A stretch of DNA of 64,000 bases, taken from Parapedobacter flavus (GTDB taxonomy: Bacteria > Bacteroidota > Bacteroidia > Sphingobacteriales > Sphingobacteriaceae). Of the stretch, positions 1-8,323 are shown in pieces. The notes beneath the pieces were generated by a model. It was not told the DNA's origin, did not search any database, and worked only from the letters and a program-made list of their open reading frames with translations. Where the stretch lies: assembly GCF_035818675.1 (NCBI RefSeq), contig NZ_JAYKZZ010000015.1, forward strand, positions 186,001-250,000, given 5' to 3'. A program made the translations under genes and the position numbers. Position 1 is the stretch's first letter; every line of letters starts with the position of its first letter.

Positions 1-1383
1 CTGCGTTTCCAATAAGGGGATGTCTTCCACTCTTGGCGACGTAAACGGATGGTGCATGGCATGGTAGCGTTCAGATTCTTCATCCCATTCAAGCAGGGGG
101 AAATCCGTTACCCATAGCGGTGCATAGGTGTTTTTATCGCGGAATCCCTGTTGCGCGGCGATTTCAAGCCTAAGTTCGCACAATTGTTTTCGCACCCGGT
201 CCGTATTGCCTGCCATAACGAGCAGTAAATCCCCGGGCTGTGCGTCAAACGCCTTTGCCCATGCGGCTAGTTGCTCGGGGCTATAGAATTTATCGACCGA
301 CGATTTGAATGTACCGTCATCATTGCACCGCAGATACACCAGTCCCGAAGCGCCGATCTGTGGCCGCTTCACGAAATCTGTCAATGTATCGAGCTGTTTT
401 CTAGTATAAGATGCGCAGCCGGGGGCATTGATGCCTACAATGAGCTCTGCTTGGTCAAATACCGGAAAGCCAGCGCCTTGGAGTACCGGGTTGAGTTCAA
501 CGAAAGGCATGCCGAAGCGAATATCCGGCTTGTCGGATCCATATAGACGCATGGCCTCGTCGTATGGCATGCGCGGGATGGTGTCTAAATCGATATGCTT
601 TATCTGTTTGAAGAGGTGTCTCACTAAGCCTTCGAACAGTTGGAGGATATCTTCTTGTTCTACAAAGGCCATCTCGCAATCGACCTGAGTGAATTCCGGC
701 TGGCGGTCGGCTCGCAAGTCTTCATCGCGGAAACACTTGACAATTTGGAAATAGCGGTCGAAACCCGACACCATCAATAGTTGCTTGAACGTCTGTGGCG
801 ATTGGGGCAGCGCATAAAACTCTCCGGCGTTCATCCGGCTGGGCACCACGAAATCGCGCGCACCTTCCGGTGTTGACTTGATAAGCACTGGGGTTTCCAC
901 CTCTAGGAAGTGATGGCGGTCAAGATAATTCCGGGTTTCTTGTGCAAGTCGGTGCCGTAAAATGAGATTGTTCCGCAACGGGTTGCGGCGGAGGTCAAGA
1001 TAACGGTATTTCATCCGTAAGTCGTCGCCGCCATCCGTATCGTCCTCTATGGTGAAAGGAGGGAGCTTTGCGGCATTCAGGACCTCGAGCCGCGCCACCT
1101 TGATTTCAATTTCGCCAGTGGGTATTTTGGTGTTCTTACTTTCGCGTTCGATGACCTTACCGGTCACTTTGATTACGTATTCACGGCCGAGGGAACGGGC
1201 GTCAGCTCGTAACGACTCATCGTCGGCAGGGTCAAACACCAATTGCGTCACACCATAACGGTCCCGTACATCGATGAATGTCATTCCGCCTAAATCGCGG
1301 GATTTCTGCACCCATCCGCTAAGTACAACGGTTTTACCCAAATCCGAAATGGTCAACTCTCCACAAGTATGTGTTCTATGCAT
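1..1383 (-). CDS. aspS: Aspartyl-tRNA synthetase, 3' end outside window
   Basis: Charges tRNA-Asp with aspartate in the cytoplasm. The minus-strand frame stays open from an ATG at 1383 to the window edge (461 codons), so about the last fifth of a usual bacterial AspRS (near 580 aa) is missing. The N-terminus reads MHRTHTCGELTISDLGKTV and continues into the OB-fold anticodon-binding region with GWVQKSRDLGGMTFIDVRDR. Further on, the class II catalytic part shows FDRYFQIVKCFRDEDLRADR followed by QPEFTQVDCEM, typical of motif 2. The segment near 500-660 (DKPDIRFGMPF) lies at the start of the bacterial insertion domain. No partner gene is evident; the next gene upstream is an unrelated regulator on the same strand. 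The family call is firm; only the C-terminus is unseen. Confidence 0.95.
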   Translation of the reverse strand, partial: MHRTHTCGELTISDLGKTVVLSGWVQKSRDLGGMTFIDVRDRYGVTQLVFDPADDESLRADARSLGREYVIKVTGKVIERESKNTKIPTGEIEIKVARLEVLNAAKLPPFTIEDDTDGGDDLRMKYRYLDLRRNPLRNNLILRHRLAQETRNYLDRHHFLEVETPVLIKSTPEGARDFVVPSRMNAGEFYALPQSPQTFKQLLMVSGFDRYFQIVKCFRDEDLRADRQPEFTQVDCEMAFVEQEDILQLFEGLVRHLFKQIKHIDLDTIPRMPYDEAMRLYGSDKPDIRFGMPFVELNPVLQGAGFPVFDQAELIVGINAPGCASYTRKQLDTLTDFVKRPQIGASGLVYLRCNDDGTFKSSVDKFYSPEQLAAWAKAFDAQPGDLLLVMAGNTDRVRKQLCELRLEIAAQQGFRDKNTYAPLWVTDFPLLEWDEESERYHAMHHPFTSPRVEDIPLLETQ

Positions 1384-1427
1384 GCTCTTTTTATCTAGAG
1401 CGGCAAAAATAGCGGTTTTTTCTCAAA

Positions 1428-2111
1428 TTAACACAAGCTTCCGACGTATGCTCGGCCCAGGGGGAGGTTGTCTCCATTGTTTAGCAGAATGTTGGATGCG
1501 CTGCGTGCCCGGATGGCGTCTGTGTTAATGAGATACGATTTATGGATTCTAACGAATTTCTTGTTGGTCAGGATGGTCTCGGCGACCTCCTTCAGGCACT
1601 TCCGCAGTACGATTTTTTTGTTTTTTGTAATGAAAGTGGTGTAATTGCCTTCGGCATGTGCATAAATCATATCGTCCATCGATATTTTGGTCTTATGTTT
1701 CCCGTTTGGCAAGAAAATAACCTGACTTTCTTCTTTAGCCTCCACTTGGTTAAGCGCAATCTCGATAGACGCGTATACATCATTCCGGTTAAAGGGTTTT
1801 ACAATGTAACCGGCAGGATTGGTAGACTTGGCGGCCTCGATGGTGCTGCGGTCTGCGTGCGATGTGAGGAAGATAAAGGGGATGTGGTAGGTGGCGTTGA
1901 TTTCATGAGCCAAATCAATTCCCGTTTTTTCACCATATAAGATGATATCGACTAAAACAAGGTCGGGTTTGGCTGTTTTGATGAGTGAAACGGCGTCATC
2001 ATAGTTCGTGCAAATGCCACAAACGTCGTAACCCAGCTCCTGGAGCATATATTCCAGATCCATGGTGATGATAAGCTGATCTTCTACGATAAGTATTTTT
2101 TTCTTTTTCAT
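1428..2111 (-). CDS. LytTR-family response regulator, orphan
   Basis: A 227-aa two-domain response regulator. Residues about 5-120 form a receiver: the acidic residues lie in LIVEDQ, the phosphoacceptor aspartate in LVLVDIILYGEKTG, the conserved Thr/Ser in FLTSH and the lysine in IVKPF. Residues about 130-225 form a LytTR DNA-binding domain (IYAHAEGNYTTFIT, FVRIHKSYLINTDAI). No histidine kinase gene is adjacent, so its partner must be encoded elsewhere. On the minus strand a TACTTTTG element (plus coordinates 2174-2181) matches the Bacteroidota -7 consensus TAnnTTTG and lies about 65 bases upstream of the start. Its target genes cannot be told from the sequence. Confidence 0.9.
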   Translation of the reverse strand: MKKKKILIVEDQLIITMDLEYMLQELGYDVCGICTNYDDAVSLIKTAKPDLVLVDIILYGEKTGIDLAHEINATYHIPFIFLTSHADRSTIEAAKSTNPAGYIVKPFNRNDVYASIEIALNQVEAKEESQVIFLPNGKHKTKISMDDMIYAHAEGNYTTFITKNKKIVLRKCLKEVAETILTNKKFVRIHKSYLINTDAIRARSASNILLNNGDNLPLGRAYVGSLC

Positions 2112-2173
2112 CCTACTGACGATGTTTTGGTAACGTTACATCCCCGATTCATTAAGAACCACTGATGACGGAA

Positions 2174-2181
2174 CAAAAGTA
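2174..2181 (-). promoter_or_regulatory. Putative -7 promoter element of the LytTR regulator
   Basis: The minus strand reads TACTTTTG, a full match to the Bacteroidota -7 consensus TAnnTTTG. It lies about 65 bases upstream of the regulator start at 2111. No clear TTTG -33 box lies at the usual distance, so this is a weak prediction. Confidence 0.35.
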
Positions 2182-2270
2182 GTATGATTGGGTTAAATGG
2201 GATGTAGTAATATGTCTACATCGCTGTAATTGGGTTGTAATTAATGTGTTATGTGTGATTTAGTTGAGCG

Positions 2271-2681
2271 TTATCGACAGATCCCGTCTTCTAAAACCCA
2301 TACCCTGGATGCGCTGCTGCTCAGTACGTTCGGCGTATGCGGATCATTGTTGGTGTCATAGGACAACACGATAGCTCCTTTTCCGGGGTTACCCTCAACC
2401 TTTAAGGCAACGGTTTGGCCTTTAGCTAGTTGAACGGATGTGCTGAAAGGCAGGGAAGGGTGGTTGGTTGTTACCGGGCCATCGTTCGTGTGGTATGTAA
2501 TCGACGAGACAAAGGCTTCGTCATGTGCGGCCACTTGATAGGTGACCGAGCGCTGTTCATCTAATTGTACACCATCAATATCGCAATTGCAATGCGCGGG
2601 TGTGAGTTCCAGGCGTTCGTCGCACGACTGCACGATGGCAGAGGCAACTAATAATGAACTGACGATACCGGTTAAACGCAT
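2271..2681 (-). CDS. Small predicted lipoprotein, function unknown
   Basis: A 136-aa protein beginning MRLTGIVSSLLVASAIVQSC. The hydrophobic stretch ending in a cysteine at residue 20 looks like a lipoprotein signal peptide, although the lipobox (IVQSC) is not the strongest form. The mature part is short, polar and contains HCNCDIDG shortly after the lipidation site. I do not recognise a family. It is transcribed divergently from mraZ, with about 260 bases between them, and has no obvious functional link to the division cluster. Confidence 0.6.
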   Translation of the reverse strand: MRLTGIVSSLLVASAIVQSCDERLELTPAHCNCDIDGVQLDEQRSVTYQVAAHDEAFVSSITYHTNDGPVTTNHPSLPFSTSVQLAKGQTVALKVEGNPGKGAIVLSYDTNNDPHTPNVLSSSASRVWVLEDGICR

Positions 2682-2874
2682 AATCTAATAAGAGATGAAC
2701 AATCCCTGCAAAGATGCCGATAATGAAAGCTGTAAGGCAATAAACCTTATTGGATTTTTTGATTTTGTAGCTATTCTACTACATATGCTATCCGTTCATT
2801 GGGTCGTCGCAAGAAAGTGTGAATGCTGAAGATAGGGGCTGTTGTGGGGAATTGGGAATGTGGAAAACTTTTTT

Positions 2875-2904
2875 GTGGGGAAAAGTGGGGGAAAGTGGAG
2901 TAAA
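2875..2904 (+). promoter_or_regulatory. MraZ box: three 10-bp repeats before mraZ
   Basis: Three head-to-tail units GTGGGGAAAA, GTGGGGGAAA and GTGGAGTAAA start at 2875, 2885 and 2895, an exact 10-bp period that places each GTGG on the same helix face. In E. coli and Mycoplasma, MraZ binds repeated TGGG-type boxes with short spacers upstream of its own operon; this array has that form. A TACTTTTA sequence at 2909-2916, one base off the Bacteroidota -7 consensus, lies directly downstream, so MraZ bound here would compete with RNA polymerase. A further GTGGAAAAC copy out of phase is at 2860. Confidence 0.75.
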
Positions 2905-2944
2905 TGCCTACTTTTACATCGTATTTATTGCGAGAAGTGTAGTT

Positions 2945-3415
2945 ATGGGCCATTTGATAGGCGAATTTGATTGTAAGCTAGACACCAAAGGAAGAATGGT
3001 GTTGCCGGCTGCGCTCAAGAGGCAGATGCCTGATGCTGAGCGCTCTGGGCTTGTTGTCAATCGCGGGTTCGAAAAACATCTCGTTATTTATTCAAGGGGC
3101 GAGTGGGATAAGATTACCGATAAGTTGGCGAAACTGAACACCTATAAGGCAAGGAACCGGAAATTTATCCGTGACTTTACCCGGGGGGCTACCGAGTTGT
3201 CGCTAGATTCAGCCGGCCGTGTGCTGTTGCCTAAGTCGCTACTTGAATATGGTCAGATTGAAACGGAGGTTGTGCTGTCTTGTCAGTTCAATAAGATTGA
3301 AGTTTGGTCTAAAGAGGCATACCATAAATTGTGGGAAGACGATGAGGATGATGATTTCGCAGCGTTGGCGGAAGAGGTGATGGGTGATGAATTAACTGAC
3401 GAGGATGATGGATAG
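2945..3415 (+). CDS. mraZ: Division/cell wall cluster transcriptional regulator MraZ
   Basis: A 156-aa SpoVT/AbrB-like DNA-binding protein that normally controls its own dcw operon. The start chosen is the ATG at 2945 (MGHLIGEFDCKLDTKGRMVL); the frame is open further upstream, but that extension would translate the MraZ box and has no family resemblance. The two MraZ halves are visible: DTKGRMVLPAALKRQ near residue 12 and LDSAGRVLLPKSLLEYGQ near residue 90. The C-terminus is unusually acidic (DDEDDDFAALAEE, then DELTDEDDG). It overlaps rsmH by 11 bases, which indicates translational coupling and a shared transcript. Confidence 0.95.
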   Translation: MGHLIGEFDCKLDTKGRMVLPAALKRQMPDAERSGLVVNRGFEKHLVIYSRGEWDKITDKLAKLNTYKARNRKFIRDFTRGATELSLDSAGRVLLPKSLLEYGQIETEVVLSCQFNKIEVWSKEAYHKLWEDDEDDDFAALAEEVMGDELTDEDDG

Positions 3416-4313
3416 CGAATATCATGTGCCGGTAATGCTGCGCGAATGCATGGATGCATTGGCGATGAGGCCTGACGGCACGTATGTAGACGTGACATTC
3501 GGGGGAGGCGGCCATTCAAAAGAAATCATGAAACATTTGGGCTCCAACGGTAGACTATATGCCTTTGATCAAGACCCCGATGCGTTGCGAAACGCCATAG
3601 ATGATGAGCGATTCGTGCTCATACACCAGAATTTCCGGTTCCTGAAAAACAACCTCCGGCTTCACGGCGTAAAAGCTGTAGATGGCGTCCTTGCGGATTT
3701 AGGCGTGTCGTCTCATCAATTTGATGATGCTCAACGTGGATTTTCCACACGCTTCGAAGCCGAGTTGGATATGCGTATGGATCGCACGGGGCCATTGGAT
3801 GCCAAACAGGTGCTTAATGCTTATCCGGAAGCCGATCTGCATCGCATTTTCGGTATGTATGGGGAGCTTCATAACGCACGTACATTGGCAAAGACCATCG
3901 TTGCTGCAAGACGTATACGGCCTATCAATACGGTAGATGAACTGAAAGATGTTGTCAAAAATATTGCGCCCCGTGGTAAGGAGCATAAGTACCATGCACA
4001 ATTGTTTCAGGCGCTGCGCATTGAAGTGAATGGTGAATTGGATGCCCTGCAGGAGTTTCTGCAGCAAGCGGTTGCGGTACTGAAGCCGGGCGGACGACTG
4101 GTGGTGATGTCTTACCATTCGTTGGAAGATCGGTTGGTGAAGAACTTTATAGCTAAAGGTAAGTTCAAGGGCGAAGTGGAGAAAGATTTTTATGGTAATG
4201 AGATCAAGCCATTGGACGCTGTCAGCCGTAAAGCACAGGTGGCTGGCCACGATGAGGTGATTCGTAACAGCAGGGCCCGAAGCGCTAAGCTCCGGATAGC
4301 AGAGAAAGTTTAA
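3405..4313 (+). CDS. rsmH: 16S rRNA m4C1402 methyltransferase RsmH (MraW)
   Basis: A 302-aa SAM-dependent methyltransferase that modifies C1402 in the ribosomal P site. The SAM-binding motif is near residue 27 (YVDVTFGGGGHSKEIM), followed by LYAFDQDPDA. Further family landmarks are GVLADLGVSSHQFD, RGFSTRFEAELDMRMD and, in the C-terminal half, VMSYHSLEDRLVKNF and NSRARSAKLR. Length and order of motifs are normal for the family. It overlaps mraZ at its start and is followed 24 bases later by ftsL, the usual dcw order. Confidence 0.97.
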   Translation: MMDSEYHVPVMLRECMDALAMRPDGTYVDVTFGGGGHSKEIMKHLGSNGRLYAFDQDPDALRNAIDDERFVLIHQNFRFLKNNLRLHGVKAVDGVLADLGVSSHQFDDAQRGFSTRFEAELDMRMDRTGPLDAKQVLNAYPEADLHRIFGMYGELHNARTLAKTIVAARRIRPINTVDELKDVVKNIAPRGKEHKYHAQLFQALRIEVNGELDALQEFLQQAVAVLKPGGRLVVMSYHSLEDRLVKNFIAKGKFKGEVEKDFYGNEIKPLDAVSRKAQVAGHDEVIRNSRARSAKLRIAEKV

Positions 4314-4337
4314 GCGAGCGAGTTTAAGCAAACAAAT

Positions 4338-4745
4338 ATGGCAAGAAACGCATATAAAAGACAGCCGCTGAGTGAAGAGCAGCAAGCCGAATTGCAGGAA
4401 ACCGTAGAAGAAAAGGCGGACGCCACTCGCAGCTTTTTCCAGGCTTTATTTTCTACCGAGCGGTTTTCGTCGTCTGCATTCGTCGGGTATATACCGTTCA
4501 TTGCTTTTGTTGGCCTGCTGGCCATCCTTTACATCGCCAACCGCCATTACGCTGAACGGACGATCAGACAGATCGATCACTTAAGTAAGGATGTGAAGGA
4601 AATGAACTGGGATTACAAGTCGCTCTCGGCCGATCTGATGAAGCTTACCACCCAAAGCGAAATAGCCAAACGGGTGGATACCATGGGGTTGAAGGAGCGG
4701 AAGGCACCTCCCAAGAAAATTGTGGTCATCAGAACAACGAATTGA
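4338..4745 (+). CDS. ftsL: Cell division protein FtsL
   Basis: A 135-aa bitopic membrane protein by position and architecture. It has a cytoplasmic N-terminus of about 55 residues rich in E and K, one transmembrane segment around residues 53-69 (IPFIAFVGLLAILYIANR) and a periplasmic helical part (RTIRQIDHLSKDVKEMNWDY) that should form the coiled coil with FtsB/DivIC. The tail is basic. FtsL sequences are poorly conserved, so the call rests mainly on its place between rsmH and the division transpeptidase. Confidence 0.8.
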   Translation: MARNAYKRQPLSEEQQAELQETVEEKADATRSFFQALFSTERFSSSAFVGYIPFIAFVGLLAILYIANRHYAERTIRQIDHLSKDVKEMNWDYKSLSADLMKLTTQSEIAKRVDTMGLKERKAPPKKIVVIRTTN

Positions 4746-4771
4746 TTTAAGGTTAGCTAAATACAAGAGGC

Positions 4772-6865
4772 ATGAACATCAGAACCGACATATTGCTAAG
4801 AGTCTACCTGTCATTCGGGCTGATTGTGCTTTTCGCTATCGCTGTGCTGGCTAAGCTTTTCCACCTGCAGTACGTGGAGGGTGCTGAATGGCGGGCGATG
4901 GCTGATAGCCTTTCTACTCGATATGTTGATGTGGAAGCAGTGCGCGGCAATATCTATTCGGACGACGGTAGTCTGTTGGCTACATCGGTTCCCGAATACG
5001 ATCTTCGTGTGGACTTACTAGCCCCGGGTATTGCACCGGATGATGTTTTTTATGCCAAAGTCGATTCACTGGCAGCTCGGTTATCGGCGTTCTTTAAAGA
5101 TAAATCGTCTGCACAATATTCCCGGTTGCTCAAGCAAGCGCGTAAGGATGGGAATAGGTACTATCTGCTCAAAAGAGACGTAGGACATCAGGAGCTGAAG
5201 GAAATCAAGGAATTTCCAATTTTCAACTTAGGCAAATATAAAGGCGGTTTGATTGCCGAACGTAGTAACAAACGCATCTTGCCGTTTATGAACCTCGCTG
5301 CGAGGACCATTGGTTATAAGGTGCCGGCGGAGGATGTACATGTGGGTTTAGAGGGAGCGTACGGAGAGTATATCGACGGGAAGAGCGGTAAACGCCTGGT
5401 GAGGCGAATAGCCGGTGGAGTGTGGATGCCGGTGAACCGGGAAATTGAAGTGGCCCCGGTCGACGGCGCGGATATCATCTCCACCATCGATGTAAACATG
5501 CAAGACATGGCGCAACGAGCGCTCGAAAAGCAGTTAATTGTGAGTAATGCCGACAATGGCTGCGTCGTTTTGATGGAGGTTGCCACTGGCGAGATACGTG
5601 CCGTTGCCAATTTCACGCGGATTGAAGAAGGTGTTTATCGCGAAAAATTCAACTATGCCATCGCCCAAAGCGCCGAACCGGGGTCAACCTTTAAGTTGGC
5701 TTCCTACCTTGTGGCACTTGACGACGGCAAAATCGATACGAACACCATCGTTGAAACGGGAAATGGTACCTACCGGGTACACCGGCACACCATTCGCGAT
5801 ACCCATGCTTATGGTACGCTATCGGTAAAAAAGGCGTTCGAAGTATCATCCAACGTCGCCATTACCAAAATCATCAATACCTATTATAAAAACAATCCGG
5901 CCGCATTCACCAAGCGGTTGCGCGAGTTGCACCTCAACGAGCCATTGGGGCTACAGATACCGGGCGAAGGAAACCCGCTGATCAAAACACCCGATAGTAA
6001 AAGCTGGAGCGGCCTCTCCTTGGTGCAGATGGCTTACGGGTATGAATTGAAACTGACACCCTTGCAGACGTTGAGCTTATACAACGCGGTAGCAAATGAT
6101 GGTAAGATGGTGGCCCCGCTCTTCGTTAAGGAAATCCGTCGACTGGGAAACACCATTGAGCATTTCGATACGCGTGTCATCGACGAACATATTGCCTCGG
6201 ATGCTACCATCGGTAAATTACAGGCAATGCTGGCCGGCGTAATGATAGAAGGTACCGGTAAGCGGTTGCGCAATCCGCAGTTGCCGATGGCGGGTAAAAC
6301 GGGAACTGCACAAATGGCGGATGGGGCGGCAGGTTACCGCAACCGTAAATACCAGTCGTCGTTTGCAGGCTATTTCCCAGCCGATAACCCGAAATATTCG
6401 ATGATCGTGGTAGTGCAGAACCCTCGGAATGGTTACTACGGTGCATCGGTAGCCGGACCGGTGTTCCGTGAGCTGGCCGATATGGTGTATGCCAATGATC
6501 TCGACCTTCAGGATGATTTTGACCGCATGCGTTTCGTTGGCAATACAGCGTTACCCCCCTCACTTAAGGGTTCTAAGGCTGCCACCCTACGTGTGTATGA
6601 TGCACTGGGCGTCAAAGCGACCTATGCATCCGTTGAGCCCATGCAGCAGGTAGATACGGTAAAGGGAATTCCCTTTTCGGACGGGACAATAAAAGCCGGG
6701 GTGGTGCCCAATGTAAAAGGAATGGGGCTCATCGATGCGATGTATGCCCTTGAGAATTCGGGATACCGAACCACTGTAAATGGAAAAGGAAAAGTGGTTG
6801 CCCAGTCTTTGGCCGCTGGCAAGCATGTTGAAACAGGGACTTCGGTCGTAATCGAACTGAAATGA
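4772..6865 (+). CDS. ftsI: Division-specific penicillin-binding protein with PASTA domain
   Basis: A 697-aa class B transpeptidase that cross-links septal peptidoglycan. A transmembrane anchor lies at about residues 10-30, then a dimerisation region, then the transpeptidase domain with all three active-site motifs: STFK (serine near 305), SSN (near 359) and KTGTAQ (near 509). The C-terminal ~60 residues (VVPNVKGMGLIDAMYALENS) form one PASTA repeat, common in Bacteroidota FtsI and in Spo VD-type enzymes. It overlaps murE by 4 bases (ATGA), so the two are translationally coupled. Confidence 0.94.
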   Translation: MNIRTDILLRVYLSFGLIVLFAIAVLAKLFHLQYVEGAEWRAMADSLSTRYVDVEAVRGNIYSDDGSLLATSVPEYDLRVDLLAPGIAPDDVFYAKVDSLAARLSAFFKDKSSAQYSRLLKQARKDGNRYYLLKRDVGHQELKEIKEFPIFNLGKYKGGLIAERSNKRILPFMNLAARTIGYKVPAEDVHVGLEGAYGEYIDGKSGKRLVRRIAGGVWMPVNREIEVAPVDGADIISTIDVNMQDMAQRALEKQLIVSNADNGCVVLMEVATGEIRAVANFTRIEEGVYREKFNYAIAQSAEPGSTFKLASYLVALDDGKIDTNTIVETGNGTYRVHRHTIRDTHAYGTLSVKKAFEVSSNVAITKIINTYYKNNPAAFTKRLRELHLNEPLGLQIPGEGNPLIKTPDSKSWSGLSLVQMAYGYELKLTPLQTLSLYNAVANDGKMVAPLFVKEIRRLGNTIEHFDTRVIDEHIASDATIGKLQAMLAGVMIEGTGKRLRNPQLPMAGKTGTAQMADGAAGYRNRKYQSSFAGYFPADNPKYSMIVVVQNPRNGYYGASVAGPVFRELADMVYANDLDLQDDFDRMRFVGNTALPPSLKGSKAATLRVYDALGVKATYASVEPMQQVDTVKGIPFSDGTIKAGVVPNVKGMGLIDAMYALENSGYRTTVNGKGKVVAQSLAAGKHVETGTSVVIELK

Positions 6866-8319
6866 AGGCGCTGAAAGATATATTACACGGTATTCCGGTG
6901 CATCACGTCGTAGGCAACCTCAACGTGGCAATCGCCGGCGTGTGCTTCGACTCGCGAAATGCGACGCCGGATAGCCTGTTCGTTGCGGTGGTAGGCACAC
7001 AGGTCGATGGTCACCATTATGTGGACCAAGCCATAACGTTCGGCGCATCCGTGGTGCTGTGTGAAAAGATGCCGGAAGCCACGAAAGATGACGTTACCTA
7101 TATTCAAGTTGAAGATACCGCTTTTGCGTTGGGAGTGTCGGCATCCAATTATTTCGACAATCCTTCAACTAAATTGAAGCTAGTAGGGGTTACCGGAACC
7201 AATGGCAAAACCACGATAGCTACGCTGCTCTATAAACTTTTCCGGCAACTCGGATATGAGGCCGGACTGATTTCTACGGTACAAAACCAAGTGGGCAACC
7301 GCATCGTGGCTGCAACGCACACTACGCCGGATCCGATGGCGTTGAATGCGTTGCTGCAAGATATGGTCGATAGCGGGTGTGACTATTGTTTTATGGAAGT
7401 GAGCTCACATGCCATCGTACAGCAACGGATAGCTGGACTGAATTTCGCGGGTGGTATTTTCTCTAATATCACCCACGACCACTTGGATTTCCATAAAACG
7501 TTTGATGCATATATCCAAGCCAAGAAACGTTTCTTCGATGATCTGGACCGTTTTGCATTTGCGTTGTCAAATGCTGATGATAAAAATGGCGCCGTCATGT
7601 TGCAAAACACCTTCGCACACAAGCGAACGTATGGACTTAAAGGAATGGCCGACTTCAAAGCGAAGGTGATGGAAAGCCATTTCGACGGCATGTTGCTCCA
7701 GCTCGATGGTAACGAAGTATGGGTGAAGCTTGTAGGCGGTTTCAATGCCTATAATATCACGGCAGTGTATGCCGCAGCTATTTTATTGGAGCAGGAAACC
7801 ATGAAGGTACTTACTGCCCTGAGCAATATTTCGGGGGCCGAGGGCCGTTTTGAGACCGTTATTTCAGTGGACGGAATTATTGGGATAGTAGACTACGCTC
7901 ATACACCGGATGCCGTCCGGAACGTATTGGAAACGGTACGTGACCTCCGTAAAGGCAGCCAGCAGATTATTACGGTCCTCGGCTGTGGCGGGGACCGGGA
8001 CCGGGCAAAGCGTCCTAAGATGGCGGCTGTTGCAGTCGATCATAGTGATAAGGTAATCATTACCTCAGATAACCCGCGGTCTGAAGATCCGCTGGCAATT
8101 ATAAAAGATATGGAAGTGGGCGTGCCGCAAGAAAAAAAACGGAACACGTTTTCCATTGCCGATAGGCGAGAGGCCATCCGGGCGGCATGCCACCTCGCCC
8201 AACCAGGCGACATTGTGTTGGTCGCTGGTAAAGGGCACGAAAAATATCAGGAGATGAATGGTCAACGACACGCTTTCGACGACCGGGAAATATTGATTAA
8301 AACATTGGACGAACGATAA
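6862..8319 (+). CDS. murE: UDP-MurNAc-tripeptide ligase MurE
   Basis: A 485-aa ATP-dependent Mur ligase that adds the third residue to UDP-MurNAc-L-Ala-D-Glu. The ATP-binding loop GVTGTNGKTTIATLLYKL is near residue 110. TTPDPMALN and MEVSSHAIVQQRI mark the central domain. The sequence SDNPRSEDP contains the DNPR motif that in characterised MurE enzymes recognises meso-diaminopimelate, so a mesoDAP-type wall is expected. VLVAGKGHEKYQ lies near the C-terminus. It is tightly packed between ftsI (4-base overlap) and mraY (4-base gap). Confidence 0.97.
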   Translation: MKALKDILHGIPVHHVVGNLNVAIAGVCFDSRNATPDSLFVAVVGTQVDGHHYVDQAITFGASVVLCEKMPEATKDDVTYIQVEDTAFALGVSASNYFDNPSTKLKLVGVTGTNGKTTIATLLYKLFRQLGYEAGLISTVQNQVGNRIVAATHTTPDPMALNALLQDMVDSGCDYCFMEVSSHAIVQQRIAGLNFAGGIFSNITHDHLDFHKTFDAYIQAKKRFFDDLDRFAFALSNADDKNGAVMLQNTFAHKRTYGLKGMADFKAKVMESHFDGMLLQLDGNEVWVKLVGGFNAYNITAVYAAAILLEQETMKVLTALSNISGAEGRFETVISVDGIIGIVDYAHTPDAVRNVLETVRDLRKGSQQIITVLGCGGDRDRAKRPKMAAVAVDHSDKVIITSDNPRSEDPLAIIKDMEVGVPQEKKRNTFSIADRREAIRAACHLAQPGDIVLVAGKGHEKYQEMNGQRHAFDDREILIKTLDER

Positions 8320-8323
8320 CGCT

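Noticed and set aside
1542..1940. 132-codon plus-strand frame
   Set aside because: It is antisense to the LytTR regulator at 1428-2111, whose domains are unmistakable; the plus-strand translation has no family features.
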